A stretch of DNA of 64,000 nucleotides, from positions 41,943 through 105,942 of the forward strand of contig CAXTCN010000006.1 of assembly GCA_964242575.1 (NCBI GenBank), written 5' to 3'. The translations under genes and the position numbers were made by a program. Shown here in pieces: positions 23,447-32,876 of this stretch. Source of the DNA: JANPPS01 sp964242575 (lineage in GTDB: Bacteria; Pseudomonadota; Alphaproteobacteria; Acetobacterales; Acetobacteraceae). Position 1 is the stretch's first letter, and every line of letters starts with the position of its first letter. A model generated the notes under the pieces. That model saw only the letters and a program-made list of their open reading frames with translations. It was not told the DNA's origin and did no database searches.

Positions 23447-25264
23447 TCAATGCAGGTGCGCCACCGCGTTGGTGCGTGGCGCACCAGAATAAAAGCGGGG
23501 CCAGGCGCCGGCCGCAAGCTCGTCGAGGCTGGGGGACGGCAGGCGGAGGTGGGCGGCATAAAGCCAGCTATAGGCCAGCACGCGCGGGACATAAGCCCGG
23601 GTCTCCTCGACTGGGATGCTCTCGATGAACAGCAGCGGGTCATTCAGGTGGCGCAGTTCAGCGCTCCAGCGGGCCGTCGTGGTGGGGCCTGCGTTGTAGC
23701 TCGCCAACAGGCGGATCAGGTCGGACTGGATGCTGTCAAAGCGCGAGAGCTGCACCATGTAGCGCTGCCCGAGCTCCAAGTTAGTGGCTGGGTCAAGCAG
23801 TTGCTGGTTGCGCGCCGGGCTGGGCGCGGTGTCCCCCAACACGAAATCGACTGTCGTGGGCATAAGCTGCATAAGGCCGCGTGCGCCGGCGGGAGAGATG
23901 GCGTCCACGTCGAAGTTCGACTCTTGCCGGGTCACCGCATAGACCAGCGCCGGGTCAACGCGAAAGCCGCCGCGTGGCCGGAGCCGTGCCGCCGGAAGCC
24001 GCATCGTCGGCCGGCCAGTAGTCTCGATAACGCTCGCCACCTGCGCCGTAAGCTCCTGAAGCCCGGCCGTGCGGGCCACCAGCATAATAGCCCGGCTGTA
24101 ACCGGGCTTGTCATTCATCTCGGCCCAGAGACGCCGTAGCTCCGCCGCCGCGCGCTCGGGCTGGCCCACTTGCAGCAGCGCGAGGGCACGCTGTCCGGCG
24201 GGCGTGGCGTTCACGGCCTCCACGTCCGCCTCGCCAAGGGTCCAAGCCGCTGTTGTCTCGGGCGTGCTGGCGGACTGGCCCAGGGCACGGCGGGCCAGCA
24301 GGCCATAGAACGTGCGCGGGTTCTCTGCGGCGCGACGCATCCAGGGCGCGTGGCCGCTGGCGTTGCCCCGGCGCAGATGGGTGCGAGCCGCCCAGAACGC
24401 CGCTGCCGAGCGCTGTCCCATGCTGGCCTGGCTCGCGGCATAGGCTGCCTCGAAGTGGCTGCGCGCCGTCTCGATCCGCCCAAGACGCCACGCGGCCAGG
24501 CCGGCGACGTAGGGAGCTAAGCCGATGCGGCCAGCAGCTTGATGGTGCGCGGCTTCCGCGAGCGACAGCGCCTGGCTGTCCCGGCCCTGGGTGAACAGGA
24601 TTTGCGCCACCTCCGCCCGCAACAGCGCGCCGTACAGCGGCTCAAGGCCGCGGGTGCGGGCAATCAGCCGGACCGCGCGGTTCGCTTCGCCGGCGCGTGC
24701 GGGCTCATGCACGGAGCGGTCGAGCACCGGGTTGCGCGGCACAATCTGTAGAACAGGGTCCACGTCGCCTGACAACGAGATGGAACCGGGCAGCTTGGGC
24801 GAGGCTGGGAGTGTCGGGAGCGCTGTGCCTTTCGGCGGCAGCTTCGTCAATAGCGCGTGGATCGCGGACGCATCCGCAAGGTCTGGGAACCGCTGCAGCC
24901 ATGGCCGCAACTCGTCCGCCGATGCTGGTTCATCGCTCTGCGACAGGCTGAGATAACGGTCCGCTAGGACATACCCGAGCAGAAGCGGGCTTTCCATCTC
25001 GTCCGTTTCGTCCATAGCGGACTGGATGTCGCCTCGTGCATGGTGCGCAAAGATGCGGCGGATACGATACGCCTCGCTCGGAGGCAGCGGTTGCGCCAGC
25101 CCGAGACTGCCGTGCGATTGCACGTGGGACAGCGCGAGCGCCACCTCGTCATACCCAATAGGGCTGGACGCCGCTGGCGCGGCTGCACCCGCCAGGAGAG
25201 CCGCGCCAGCGAGAAAGGCCCGGGCGGCATTGGACCGGGAGGCTGAGCACCCTAGATTTTGCAT
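23447..25264 (-). CDS. Slt70-like soluble lytic murein transglycosylase
   Basis: A 605-residue periplasmic lytic transglycosylase. A signal peptide (AARAFLAGAALLAGAAAPAAS) is followed by a long alpha-superhelical region of TPR-like repeats (for example FEAAYAASQASMGQRSAAAF). The C-terminal SLT catalytic domain reads VYAVTRQESNFDVDAISPAG, with the catalytic Glu near residue 450. GLMQLMPTT and LASYNAGPTTTARW follow. It cuts the MurNAc-GlcNAc bond to a 1,6-anhydro product in wall turnover. The length and domain order match Slt70. It precedes moaB on the same strand; the two are not functionally linked. Confidence 0.92.
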   Translation of the reverse strand: MQNLGCSASRSNAARAFLAGAALLAGAAAPAASSPIGYDEVALALSHVQSHGSLGLAQPLPPSEAYRIRRIFAHHARGDIQSAMDETDEMESPLLLGYVLADRYLSLSQSDEPASADELRPWLQRFPDLADASAIHALLTKLPPKGTALPTLPASPKLPGSISLSGDVDPVLQIVPRNPVLDRSVHEPARAGEANRAVRLIARTRGLEPLYGALLRAEVAQILFTQGRDSQALSLAEAAHHQAAGRIGLAPYVAGLAAWRLGRIETARSHFEAAYAASQASMGQRSAAAFWAARTHLRRGNASGHAPWMRRAAENPRTFYGLLARRALGQSASTPETTAAWTLGEADVEAVNATPAGQRALALLQVGQPERAAAELRRLWAEMNDKPGYSRAIMLVARTAGLQELTAQVASVIETTGRPTMRLPAARLRPRGGFRVDPALVYAVTRQESNFDVDAISPAGARGLMQLMPTTVDFVLGDTAPSPARNQQLLDPATNLELGQRYMVQLSRFDSIQSDLIRLLASYNAGPTTTARWSAELRHLNDPLLFIESIPVEETRAYVPRVLAYSWLYAAHLRLPSPSLDELAAGAWPRFYSGAPRTNAVAHLH

Positions 25265-25321
25265 GAAGCGGAGGTGGAAACACCGGGTCGGACCGGCAAC
25301 TAAACATTACGCGATCACTGA

Positions 25322-26119
25322 CTAAACCTGACGGTCCAGCTCCGTCCGCAGACTCAACAGGTCGGTCCAGGTGTCGCGTTTGCTGGCCGGGCTACGCAAC
25401 CACTGGTCCAACGGCAGCATGGGCAACGCGAGAGTGGAGGCGGGGCTACGGGCAACGGGGTGCCAACGGCCACGCAGGCGCCGCAATGGCTCGGCGCCGG
25501 CTAGCAATGTCTTTACCGGCGCAGCGCCCAGCAGCAGCAGGCGCGCCGGCCGGGTCAGCTCCAGCATCTTCAGCACGAACGGCAAGCAGGCCTGCACCTC
25601 CGCCTCCGTCGGCGCACGGCTGCCCGGCGGGCGCCACGGCACCAGCGTCGTGAGCAGGAGGGTGGTCCGGTCAAGGCCGATGCTGGCGAGCACGCGGTCC
25701 AGCACCTGACCCGGCAGTCCGGAGAACGCCTGGCCAATCCGGTCATCATCGGCGCTGGGCGCTTCCGCGATCAGCACAAGGCCCGCGGCCGGGTTGCCGG
25801 CCGGGCGCACGGTCGTGGTCGCGGTGGCGCGAAGCGGGCAACCGGTGAACGCCGCGAGCGCCTGGTGCAGTTCATCGAGGGTTCCGGCGGTCACGCTGGG
25901 CGGGGCCGCAAGCGGCGGTGCGATGAGCGCCGGCTCCGGCCGGGTCAGCAAGCGGCGTGGCGCGTTGTTGAACGCGGGGTCTGGCATCGCATCGAGTGGC
26001 GCGCCGGCCAACCGTCGGTCGATTGGCTGCTCTGCCAGAGCCTCGTCCGCGCCCCACTCCAGTTGCAGTCGCAGCGCCGCAAGGCGGTCGAGGTCCGTAG
26101 CTGTGGCGGAAAGCGGCAT
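25322..26119 (-). CDS. Uracil-DNA glycosylase family protein (family 4-like, reduced Cys set)
   Basis: A 265-residue member of the uracil-DNA glycosylase superfamily, which removes uracil from DNA to start base-excision repair. Family 4-type blocks are visible: LIAEAPSADDDRIGQAFSG, followed by LPGQVLDRVLASIGLDR. The C-terminal LLLLGAAPVKTLL is followed by WHPVA in place of the usual HPS/T box. Typical family 4 enzymes bind a [4Fe-4S] cluster with four Cys. Here the N-terminal pair reads FTGCPL (one Cys), the third position is VPWRPPGSR instead of KCRPPGNR, and only QACLPF keeps its Cys. The cluster is therefore probably absent, and the enzyme belongs to a divergent branch. ATG 26119 is used (MPLSATATDLDRL). 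Confidence 0.82.
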   Translation of the reverse strand: MPLSATATDLDRLAALRLQLEWGADEALAEQPIDRRLAGAPLDAMPDPAFNNAPRRLLTRPEPALIAPPLAAPPSVTAGTLDELHQALAAFTGCPLRATATTTVRPAGNPAAGLVLIAEAPSADDDRIGQAFSGLPGQVLDRVLASIGLDRTTLLLTTLVPWRPPGSRAPTEAEVQACLPFVLKMLELTRPARLLLLGAAPVKTLLAGAEPLRRLRGRWHPVARSPASTLALPMLPLDQWLRSPASKRDTWTDLLSLRTELDRQV

Positions 26120-26196
26120 AGGCCGCAAAATGTGGTGCGTGCGGGTTTTGCGCAATCGCCCATCATCCCCACCTAAGGGCGATGGTGGAGAACGGA

Positions 26197-27852
26197 ATGT
26201 CCGAGACGGAAGACGGCGCGTCCCCGGCAATCGAGCGGGAGGCGATGGAGTTCGACGTGGTTATCGTGGGCGCCGGGCCTGCTGGCCTCGCTGCGGCGAT
26301 TCGCCTGAAGCAGCTTTCGCCCGACGCGACCGTCTGCGTCGTGGAAAAGGCGAGCGAGGTCGGCGCGCACGTCCTGTCCGGCGCCGTGATCGAGCCTCGC
26401 GCGCTGGCAGAGCTGTTGCCCGACTGGCGGGAAGCTGGCGCGCCGCTGCACACCGAAGCCAAGGACGACCGCTTCCTGTTCCTGACCCGGACCCGCGCCA
26501 TTCGCCTGCCAACGCCGCCGCAGATGCACAACGAGGGCAACTACATCGTAAGCCTGGGCGACGTGTGCCGCTGGCTCGGCACGCAGGCGGAAGCGTCGGG
26601 GGTGGAGATCTACCCGGGGTTCGCCGCTGCGTCGGTGCTGGTTGAGGAAAACCAGGTCCGCGGCGTGGTGACCGGCGACATGGGCATCACCAAGCAGGGC
26701 GAGCATGGCCCGGCCTTTGCCCCCGGCATGGAGCTGCGTGCAGCTTATACTTTATTCGCAGAGGGTTGCCGCGGCAATCTAACCAAGCAGGTCGCGACGC
26801 GGTTCAACCTGCGTGAGGGCCGGGACCCGCAAACCTACGCTATCGGCATCAAGGAGCTGTGGGAGGTGCCCGCCGCGCAGCACCGGCCGGGCCTGGTGGA
26901 GCACGCGGTGGGTTGGCCGCTTGACCGCAACACCTATGGCGGGTCGTGGCTGTACTACTTCGGCGAGAACTTGGTCTCGTACGGGTTCGTGGTCGGGCTC
27001 GACTACAAGAATCCTTGGCTGTCGCCGTTTGATGAGATGCAGCGGTTCAAGACCCACCCGGCCATGCGCGGCCACTTCGAGGGCGGGCGGCGCATTAGCT
27101 ACGGCGCACGGGCGTTGAGCGAGGGCGGGTTGCAGAGCATCCCCAAGCTCACGTTCCCTGGGGGCGCGCTGATCGGCGACACGGCCGGGTTCCTGAACGT
27201 GCCAAAGATCAAGGGCACCCATGCCGCGATGAAATCCGGCATGCTCGCGGCCGAGGCGGTGGCGGACGCGCTCGCAAATGGCCGTCCGGCGGAACCGGTC
27301 AGCTATGCCGAACGGTTCCAGTCGAGCTGGCTGCACGCCGAACTGCACGGCGCGCGCAACATCCGCCCGGCGTTCGCGAGACTGGGGCTGTATGGCGGCA
27401 TTGCCTACTCGGCCATGGACACCTTCTTGTTGCGTGGCCGTGCTCCCTGGACATTCCATCACGCGCACGCGGACCATGAAGGCCTGCACGCGGCGGCGTC
27501 GAGCGAGCGGATCGCCTATCCCAAGCCGGACGGGCAGCTCACGTTCGACCGGTTAAGCTCCGTGTTCATCAGCAACACGAACCATGCCGAGGACCAGCCC
27601 GTGCACCTCAAGCTAAAGGAGCCCAGCCGCTGGCAAGGCGTGAACTGGCAGCAGTTCGCCAGTCCCGAAAGCCGCTACTGCCCGGCGGGCGTGTATGAGG
27701 CCGTGGGCGTGGAGGAGGGCCAGCCGCGATTGCAAATCAATGCGCAGAACTGCGTGCACTGCAAGACCTGCGACATTAAAGACCCGACCCAGAACATCGA
27801 TTGGGTGACGCCCGAGGGCAGCGGCGGCCCCAATTACCCCAGCGGGATGTAG
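26197..27852 (+). CDS. Electron transfer flavoprotein-ubiquinone oxidoreductase (ETF-QO)
   Basis: ETF-QO passes electrons from electron-transfer flavoprotein to ubiquinone at the inner membrane, feeding fatty-acid and amino-acid oxidation into respiration. FAD-binding VVIVGAGPAGLAAAIRLKQL lies near residue 25, followed by EKASEVGAHVLSGAVIEP, another family block. The ubiquinone-side region GGLQSIPKLTFPGGALIGD is present. The C-terminal iron-sulfur cysteines are CPAGVYE and NCVHCKTC near residues 494 and 517-523. ATG 26197 has GGAG six bases upstream; ATG 26182 would add five residues. The structural ETF genes are not in the window. Confidence 0.96.
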   Translation: MSETEDGASPAIEREAMEFDVVIVGAGPAGLAAAIRLKQLSPDATVCVVEKASEVGAHVLSGAVIEPRALAELLPDWREAGAPLHTEAKDDRFLFLTRTRAIRLPTPPQMHNEGNYIVSLGDVCRWLGTQAEASGVEIYPGFAAASVLVEENQVRGVVTGDMGITKQGEHGPAFAPGMELRAAYTLFAEGCRGNLTKQVATRFNLREGRDPQTYAIGIKELWEVPAAQHRPGLVEHAVGWPLDRNTYGGSWLYYFGENLVSYGFVVGLDYKNPWLSPFDEMQRFKTHPAMRGHFEGGRRISYGARALSEGGLQSIPKLTFPGGALIGDTAGFLNVPKIKGTHAAMKSGMLAAEAVADALANGRPAEPVSYAERFQSSWLHAELHGARNIRPAFARLGLYGGIAYSAMDTFLLRGRAPWTFHHAHADHEGLHAAASSERIAYPKPDGQLTFDRLSSVFISNTNHAEDQPVHLKLKEPSRWQGVNWQQFASPESRYCPAGVYEAVGVEEGQPRLQINAQNCVHCKTCDIKDPTQNIDWVTPEGSGGPNYPSGM

Positions 27853-27886
27853 CGTGGCCCCGCGACACTGGGGTAAGCTGGCGCGC

Positions 27887-29542
27887 ATGAACGAACTTCG
27901 CTCCACGCTCCTGGCCGTCTCGGTAATGTTTGGATGCGCCGCGAGCGATGTCGGCGTGGACGACGCATATGGCACCTCGCGGTTCCAGCCGACTGGCTCG
28001 TTCGGCGCGTACCTGACCGGGCGGTTTGCGGTGCAGCGCACCGACTTGGAGACTGCGGCTGACCGGTTGGAGATTGTCTCGCTTCAAGATGGTGCGGTGC
28101 GGGAGGTAGCAACGCAGGCGTTCATCGCGGCCACCATGGCCGGCCGGCCCACCGCCGCCCGGCTCGCGGCGCGGCTGCCGGAGAACCCGGTGGCGCAGCT
28201 TGTGCTGGCGAACCAGGACGTTCTGGTAAGCAACTGGGACGAGGCGGAAGCGCGCTTCGCAGCATTGCCGCAGCAAGGTCTGACGCAGGTGCTGCGACCG
28301 CTGCTGGTGGCTTGGGCGCAGCAAGGGGACGGGCGGACGAGCGCCGCATTGCAGACCTTGCAGCCAGTGCTGGATGGGCAGCGGTTCCGCGGCGTGACCG
28401 CGTTGCACGCTGCGTTGATGGCGGACTTGGGTGGGCTGCGGCCGGTCGCCACTGAGTTGTATCAAACGGCGCAGGCCGAGTATGGCGCGACCAACCTGCG
28501 GCTGGGCCTGATCTCGGCAAGCTGGCAGGCGCGGCAGGGTTACGTGGCCGAGGCGGTGCAATCCATCCGCGATATGGTGGGCAACAACGGCGACTTGGTG
28601 CTGGCCCGCACTGCGCTGGAGGCTGACGTGGCGACGCCAGCCGTGCGCAGCGCCGCCGACGGGATTGCCGAGGCATACCTGGCGATGGCAGCGACGTTGC
28701 GCCAGCAGAACGCCGCCGACTCGGCGCAGGTGCTGCTTCGGTTGGCGCTCGACATGCGTCCGGACTTCACGGCGGCGCGGCTGCTGCTCGCCGACGTGCA
28801 GGAGGCCGCCAAGCACGGCGCGGCTGCGCTCGATACGCTCTCGGCCGTGCCCGAGACTGACCCGCTGTTCGCGGTCGTGCAGTTGCGCCGGGCCAGCTTG
28901 ATGGAGGGCATGGGTCAGTCCGATCCGGCCCGGCGCATGTTGGAGGCCCTGGCCGAGACCTATCCAGACCGGCCGGAGCCGCTAGCGCAACTCGCGGACG
29001 CGCTGCGGCGCAAGAGCCAGTTTGCGGAGGCGGCGGCGGTGTATGACCGCGCCATTGCCCGGGTGGCGGTGCCCAACCGCACCAACTGGCCGCTGTTCTA
29101 TGAGCGTGGCGTCGCATTCGAGCGGGCAGGGAACTGGCCGAAGGCGGAGGCGGACTTCGAGTATGCGCTGCAACTCGCGCCGGAGCAGCCGAGCGTGCTG
29201 AACTATTTGGGCTATGCCTGGACCGAGCAGAACCGCAACCTGGACCGTGCCCGCGCCATGATCGAACGTGCCGTGGCGCAGCGGCCGAACGACGGCGCCA
29301 TCCTCGACAGCCTGGGCTGGGTCATGCTGCGGCAGGGCGACGCCGCCGGGGCATTGCAGCAACTCGAGCGCGCCGCGGAGTTGCAGCCGGACGACCCGGT
29401 GGTGAACGGGCACTACGGGGATGCGCTCGCGGCAGTGGGGCGGATGCGGGAGGCCGAGTTCCAATGGCGTCGCGCGCTGAACCTGAAACCCGAAGACGAG
29501 GAACAGAAGCGCATCGAGGCCAAGCTGCGCAGCTTGCCGTAG
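27887..29542 (+). CDS. TPR-repeat protein, probably exported lipoprotein-like
   Basis: A 551-residue protein with an N-terminal hydrophobic segment ending in a possible lipobox-like Cys (VSVMFGCAAS), then many tetratricopeptide repeats. Clear repeats include RRKSQFAEAAAVYDRAI, GNWPKAEADFEYALQLAPEQ, LDRARAMIERAVAQRPNDGA and GDAAGALQQLERAAELQPDD. TPR arrays serve as protein-binding scaffolds. In this position, just before ispE, similar TPR genes occur in Acetobacteraceae and Rhodospirillales, from memory. ATG 27887 (MNELRSTLLAVS) is used. Function beyond protein interaction is not known. Confidence 0.88.
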   Translation: MNELRSTLLAVSVMFGCAASDVGVDDAYGTSRFQPTGSFGAYLTGRFAVQRTDLETAADRLEIVSLQDGAVREVATQAFIAATMAGRPTAARLAARLPENPVAQLVLANQDVLVSNWDEAEARFAALPQQGLTQVLRPLLVAWAQQGDGRTSAALQTLQPVLDGQRFRGVTALHAALMADLGGLRPVATELYQTAQAEYGATNLRLGLISASWQARQGYVAEAVQSIRDMVGNNGDLVLARTALEADVATPAVRSAADGIAEAYLAMAATLRQQNAADSAQVLLRLALDMRPDFTAARLLLADVQEAAKHGAAALDTLSAVPETDPLFAVVQLRRASLMEGMGQSDPARRMLEALAETYPDRPEPLAQLADALRRKSQFAEAAAVYDRAIARVAVPNRTNWPLFYERGVAFERAGNWPKAEADFEYALQLAPEQPSVLNYLGYAWTEQNRNLDRARAMIERAVAQRPNDGAILDSLGWVMLRQGDAAGALQQLERAAELQPDDPVVNGHYGDALAAVGRMREAEFQWRRALNLKPEDEEQKRIEAKLRSLP

Positions 29543-29546
29543 AGCG

Positions 29547-30416
29547 ATGCTGGCTGAGGCGGCGCCGGCCAAGGTTAACCTGTTCCTGCACGTCCTGGGC
29601 CGGCGTCCGGACGAGTATCATTTGTTGGACAGCCTCGTGGTGTTTGCTGGCGCTGCCGATCGTTTGACGGCGGAACCCGCGGACCGGCTTGAGTTGGTGG
29701 TGCAGGGGCCGCACGGTGGCGCACTGGCGCTGGAACCGGACAACCTCGTGCTGCGGGCAGCCCGGATGTTGGCGGAGCGGGCTGGGGTGCCGGCACGGGC
29801 ACGGCTCGTGTTGGACAAACGGCTTCCGGTCGCAAGCGGCATCGGAGGGGGGTCAGCCGACGCCGCCGCCGCCTTGCGGCTGCTGGCGCGGTTGTGGAAC
29901 GTGCGCTGCTCATGGGCCGAGCTGCACGCTTTCGCAGCCAGGTTGGGTGCGGACGTGCCGGCCTGCATCGAAAGCCGTCCCATCCGGATGGGCGGCGTGG
30001 GCGAGGTGCTGCGGCCGGCGCCGCGCCTGCCCGCGTTCGAGTTGGCGTTGGTTAACCCCGGCGTGGCCGTGTCCACCCCGGCGGTGTTCCAGGCGCGTAG
30101 CGGCGGTTTCTCCCCGGGAGCGGAGTTGCCGGACGCGTGGGCGGACGTGGACGCGATGGCCGCAGGCTTGCAGCGGCTCAGTAACGACTTGGAACGTCCG
30201 GCGGTGTCGCTGTGCCCGTCGATTGGTGCAGTGTTGGAGTGGCTTTGTGCACAGCCGGGTTGCCTGCTGGCACGGATGAGCGGCTCCGGCGCGACGTGCT
30301 TCGGCCTATTCCGGAGGGATGCCGCGGCCATTGCGGCAACGGCGCCGGAGCCTTGGTGGGCCTGGGGCGGCGTATGTGCGACGGAGGGGTTTACGGACCG
30401 GTCCCGCAGCGCCTAA
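29547..30416 (+). CDS. ispE: 4-diphosphocytidyl-2-C-methyl-D-erythritol kinase IspE
   Basis: IspE phosphorylates CDP-methylerythritol at the 2-OH with ATP in the non-mevalonate isoprenoid pathway. The GHMP-kinase fold starts AEAAPAKVNLFLHVLGRRPD. The ATP loop is LPVASGIGGGSADAAAALRL, and MSGSGATCFGLF is the C-terminal GHMP motif. The 289-residue length is usual. It starts four bases after the TPR gene's TAG, implying one transcript. tRNA-Gln follows 23 bases downstream on the same strand and may share it. Confidence 0.95.
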   Translation: MLAEAAPAKVNLFLHVLGRRPDEYHLLDSLVVFAGAADRLTAEPADRLELVVQGPHGGALALEPDNLVLRAARMLAERAGVPARARLVLDKRLPVASGIGGGSADAAAALRLLARLWNVRCSWAELHAFAARLGADVPACIESRPIRMGGVGEVLRPAPRLPAFELALVNPGVAVSTPAVFQARSGGFSPGAELPDAWADVDAMAAGLQRLSNDLERPAVSLCPSIGAVLEWLCAQPGCLLARMSGSGATCFGLFRRDAAAIAATAPEPWWAWGGVCATEGFTDRSRSA

Positions 30417-30439
30417 TCAGGGAATGCGTGGACCGGTGC

Positions 30440-30514
30440 TGGGGCGTCGCCAAGCGGTAAGGCAGCGGACTTTGAATCCGCCATTCGAAGGTTCGAATCC
30501 TTCCGCCCCAACCA
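30440..30514 (+). tRNA. tRNA-Gln (anticodon UUG), CCA encoded
   Basis: A 75-base cloverleaf. Acceptor TGGGGCG (30440-30446) pairs with CGCCCCA (30504-30510), giving the U1-A72 pair typical of tRNA-Gln. The D-arm is GCC-AAGCGGTAA-GGC. The anticodon arm is GCGGA-CTTTGAA-TCCGC with TTG at positions 34-36. The T-arm is GAAGG-TTCGAAT-CCTTC. Discriminator A30511 is followed by a genomically encoded CCA (30512-30514). Confidence 0.96.
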
Positions 30515-30572
30515 CGGCTCAGGACGGCCAGCCCTGGATGCGGCCGACGCTCGCCGGCACGGAACCTTGCAC

Positions 30573-30995
30573 ATGTTCATCCCAATCGCATCCGGCATTG
30601 CCTTTGACCCGCGCGAGGTTGAGGAGACATTCGTCCGTGCCTCCGGTCCGGGCGGGCAGAACGTCAACAAGGTCTCGACAGCCGTCCAGGTCCGGCTCGA
30701 CCTGCGGCGTGACGGGAGCCTGCCGGAGGGGCTGCGGCAGCGGGCGGAGGCTCTGGGTGGACGCCGCGTGACGGCGGACGGCGTGCTGGTGATCACGGCG
30801 CAGCGGCACCGGTCGCAGGACCGCAACCGTCAGGACGCGCTGGAACGGATTGTGGAATTGTTGCGCGCGGCGGCCATTCGGCCGGTTCTCAGGCGGGACA
30901 CCAAGCCGACCCGGGCCTCGCAGCGACGCCGGGTCGAGGCGAAGGTGCAGCGGGGCGCGACCAAGCGGATGCGCGCGCCACCGACGCAGGACTGA
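30573..30995 (+). CDS. arfB: Alternative ribosome-rescue peptidyl-tRNA hydrolase ArfB
   Basis: ArfB (YaeJ) hydrolyses peptidyl-tRNA on stalled ribosomes without needing a stop codon. The catalytic GGQ is in RASGPGGQNVNKVSTAVQ. The protein (140 residues) lacks the codon-recognition domain of true release factors. It ends in the expected basic tail (RRRVEAKVQRGATKRMR) that reaches into the empty mRNA channel. ATG 30573 is preferred to TTG 30567. It lies 58 bp after the tRNA gene and converges with the SbmA/BacA-like ABC gene. Confidence 0.95.
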   Translation: MFIPIASGIAFDPREVEETFVRASGPGGQNVNKVSTAVQVRLDLRRDGSLPEGLRQRAEALGGRRVTADGVLVITAQRHRSQDRNRQDALERIVELLRAAAIRPVLRRDTKPTRASQRRRVEAKVQRGATKRMRAPPTQD

Positions 30996-30998
30996 ACG

Positions 30999-32876
30999 TC
31001 AGTTCGAGATCGGGTGTGACGGGTCCGGGGAGGCGCGGGGCCGTAACGTGCGGCGCAACAGTCGGCCCAGCTTGCGGCGGCGGGCGCTGTCCTCGTCTGG
31101 ATAGTCCTCAGCGCCCATGTGCCGGCGCAGCGACAGCTTGCGGGTGTGATACTCCTCAAGCTCCGGACGGTGCCCCACGCTGACGACGGTGGTGTCCGCG
31201 AGCTCATGCCGGAACAGTTCCATCATCGAGGCCTGGCTCGCTGTGTCGAGCGCAGCGGTTGCCTCGTCCATGATGACGATATCGGGTCGCTGGATAATCA
31301 GCCGCGCGAACCCGATGCGCTGCTGCTCCCCGCCGGAGAGCTGCTTGTCCCAGCGGTCCTCGTCATGCAGCCGGGGCGTGAGGTGGCTGAGGCCGCAGCG
31401 GTCGAGCGCCGCCGCCAACACGCTGTCCGCCACGTCCTCCTTGCCAGCCGGATACTGCAACACCTGGCGCAGCGTGCCGTGCGGGATGTAGGCGCGCTGC
31501 GGCAGGAACGCGACGTGCGCGCCGATGGGCAGCAGCACCCGCCCTGACCCCCAGGGCCACAGCCCGGCAATGGCGCGGATCAGCGTGCTTTTGCCCGTGC
31601 CGCTCTCACCGGTCAGCAGCACGCGGTCGCCACGCTGGATGGCGGTGTCCGCGTCGTCGATCATGACGCGGCCATTATACTGCGCAACCGACAGGCCTTC
31701 GAGCCGCAGCGCGCCGTCCGGACTTTCGGAAATGACGATGCGGTCTTTCGCGTCGGTGCCGACCGAGGCGTCAAGCTGGGTGAACGCGGTCCATAGCCCT
31801 GTGACCCGGCCAGCCGAAGCGAGCCACTCGGCGATGCGCGGGTAATTGTCAAACAGCCAGTTGAGCGCGACTTGCACCTGCACGAACGCCGCCGCGGTTT
31901 GCATCAATGAGCCTAGCGTCAAGTTGCCCGCCAAATAGTTCGGCGCTTCCAGCAGCAACGGGAACACTGGCGCCACCGCCCAGTTGCTGCCCATCAGCCA
32001 CGTCATCCGCGCAAGCTGGGCAATTTGCCGCATCCAGGCATCCACCAAATGCTGCAGGGTGACGCGCAAGCCGCTGGTCTCGTCCGCCTCGCCACCGATC
32101 AACGCGATGCTCTCGGCGTTCTCGCGGACCCGGCCCATTTCGGTGCGCAGCCGGGCCTCGGCGCTGTTCTTGGCCTCGATGCGCCCGATCAACGGCCGGC
32201 CGAACAGCACCATGGAGCCGGACATCACCAGCGAGTATGCGATGGCGGCGAAAACCATGAAGCCCGGCACCTCGACGCCAAATACCTCCGCGTTGCCGCC
32301 CACGGACCACAGCACGCCGAAGAATACGATGGCGGTGAGCACGGCGTTCAGGATGCCGGAGCTGAAATCGACCACTGGCTCCGTAGCGATCCGTGCGTCA
32401 TCGGCGATGCGGAACTCCGGCGCGTCCAGGTCCGGGGCGGCGATGCTGAGGCGGTAGAACCGCTGGTCGCCGAGCCAGCGCTCCGCCAACCGCTCGGTGA
32501 GCCACTGCCGCCAATAGACCTGCAGCCGCATACGGGCAATCAACTGGAACACGGCAACGGCGGAGGACGCGACGGCCAACACCGCGAACAGGCCAATCGC
32601 GCTCAGCACGATGTTCTCCTGCTTCTGCTCCATCGCGTTGAAGAAGAACTTGTTCCAGCGGTTGATGCCGTACTGGACCGCGATGTTGGCAATGACCAGG
32701 GCTATCGTGCCGAACGTCAGCGTCCAAGCGATGCGGGCAGTGGGACCACGCCAGAAACCGCCTGCCAACCGCCAGTATTGACGGACGGTACCTGCTTTGC
32801 GTGGCCGTTTGTCGGTGGGTAATCCTGGTAGTGGATCGTCGGAAAGAGTGCTGGCGACCGTGCTACCGTCTGGCAT
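30999..32876 (-). CDS. SbmA/BacA-like ABC transporter, fused permease and ATPase
   Basis: A 625-residue half transporter of the YddA/BacA-related group (ABCD-like). The N-terminal half has about six membrane segments, starting GTIALVIANIAVQYGINRWN, with the family block NKFFFNAMEQKQ. The C-terminal ATPase shows Walker A LTGESGTGKSTLIRAIAGLW, signature LSGGEQQRIGFARL and Walker B IVIMDEATAALD. Relatives move peptides, very-long-chain fatty acids or cobalamin, so the substrate is open. ATG 32876 overlaps the end of the ankyrin-type gene; a longer start at 32918 is possible. Translational coupling to that gene is likely. Confidence 0.92.
   Translation of the reverse strand: MPDGSTVASTLSDDPLPGLPTDKRPRKAGTVRQYWRLAGGFWRGPTARIAWTLTFGTIALVIANIAVQYGINRWNKFFFNAMEQKQENIVLSAIGLFAVLAVASSAVAVFQLIARMRLQVYWRQWLTERLAERWLGDQRFYRLSIAAPDLDAPEFRIADDARIATEPVVDFSSGILNAVLTAIVFFGVLWSVGGNAEVFGVEVPGFMVFAAIAYSLVMSGSMVLFGRPLIGRIEAKNSAEARLRTEMGRVRENAESIALIGGEADETSGLRVTLQHLVDAWMRQIAQLARMTWLMGSNWAVAPVFPLLLEAPNYLAGNLTLGSLMQTAAAFVQVQVALNWLFDNYPRIAEWLASAGRVTGLWTAFTQLDASVGTDAKDRIVISESPDGALRLEGLSVAQYNGRVMIDDADTAIQRGDRVLLTGESGTGKSTLIRAIAGLWPWGSGRVLLPIGAHVAFLPQRAYIPHGTLRQVLQYPAGKEDVADSVLAAALDRCGLSHLTPRLHDEDRWDKQLSGGEQQRIGFARLIIQRPDIVIMDEATAALDTASQASMMELFRHELADTTVVSVGHRPELEEYHTRKLSLRRHMGAEDYPDEDSARRRKLGRLLRRTLRPRASPDPSHPISN

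Noticed and set aside
22916..24139. Plus-strand frame of 407 codons opposite moaB and the Slt70-like gene
   Set aside because: Composition is His/Arg/Gly-rich, typical of an antisense shadow, and both minus-strand genes have full motifs.
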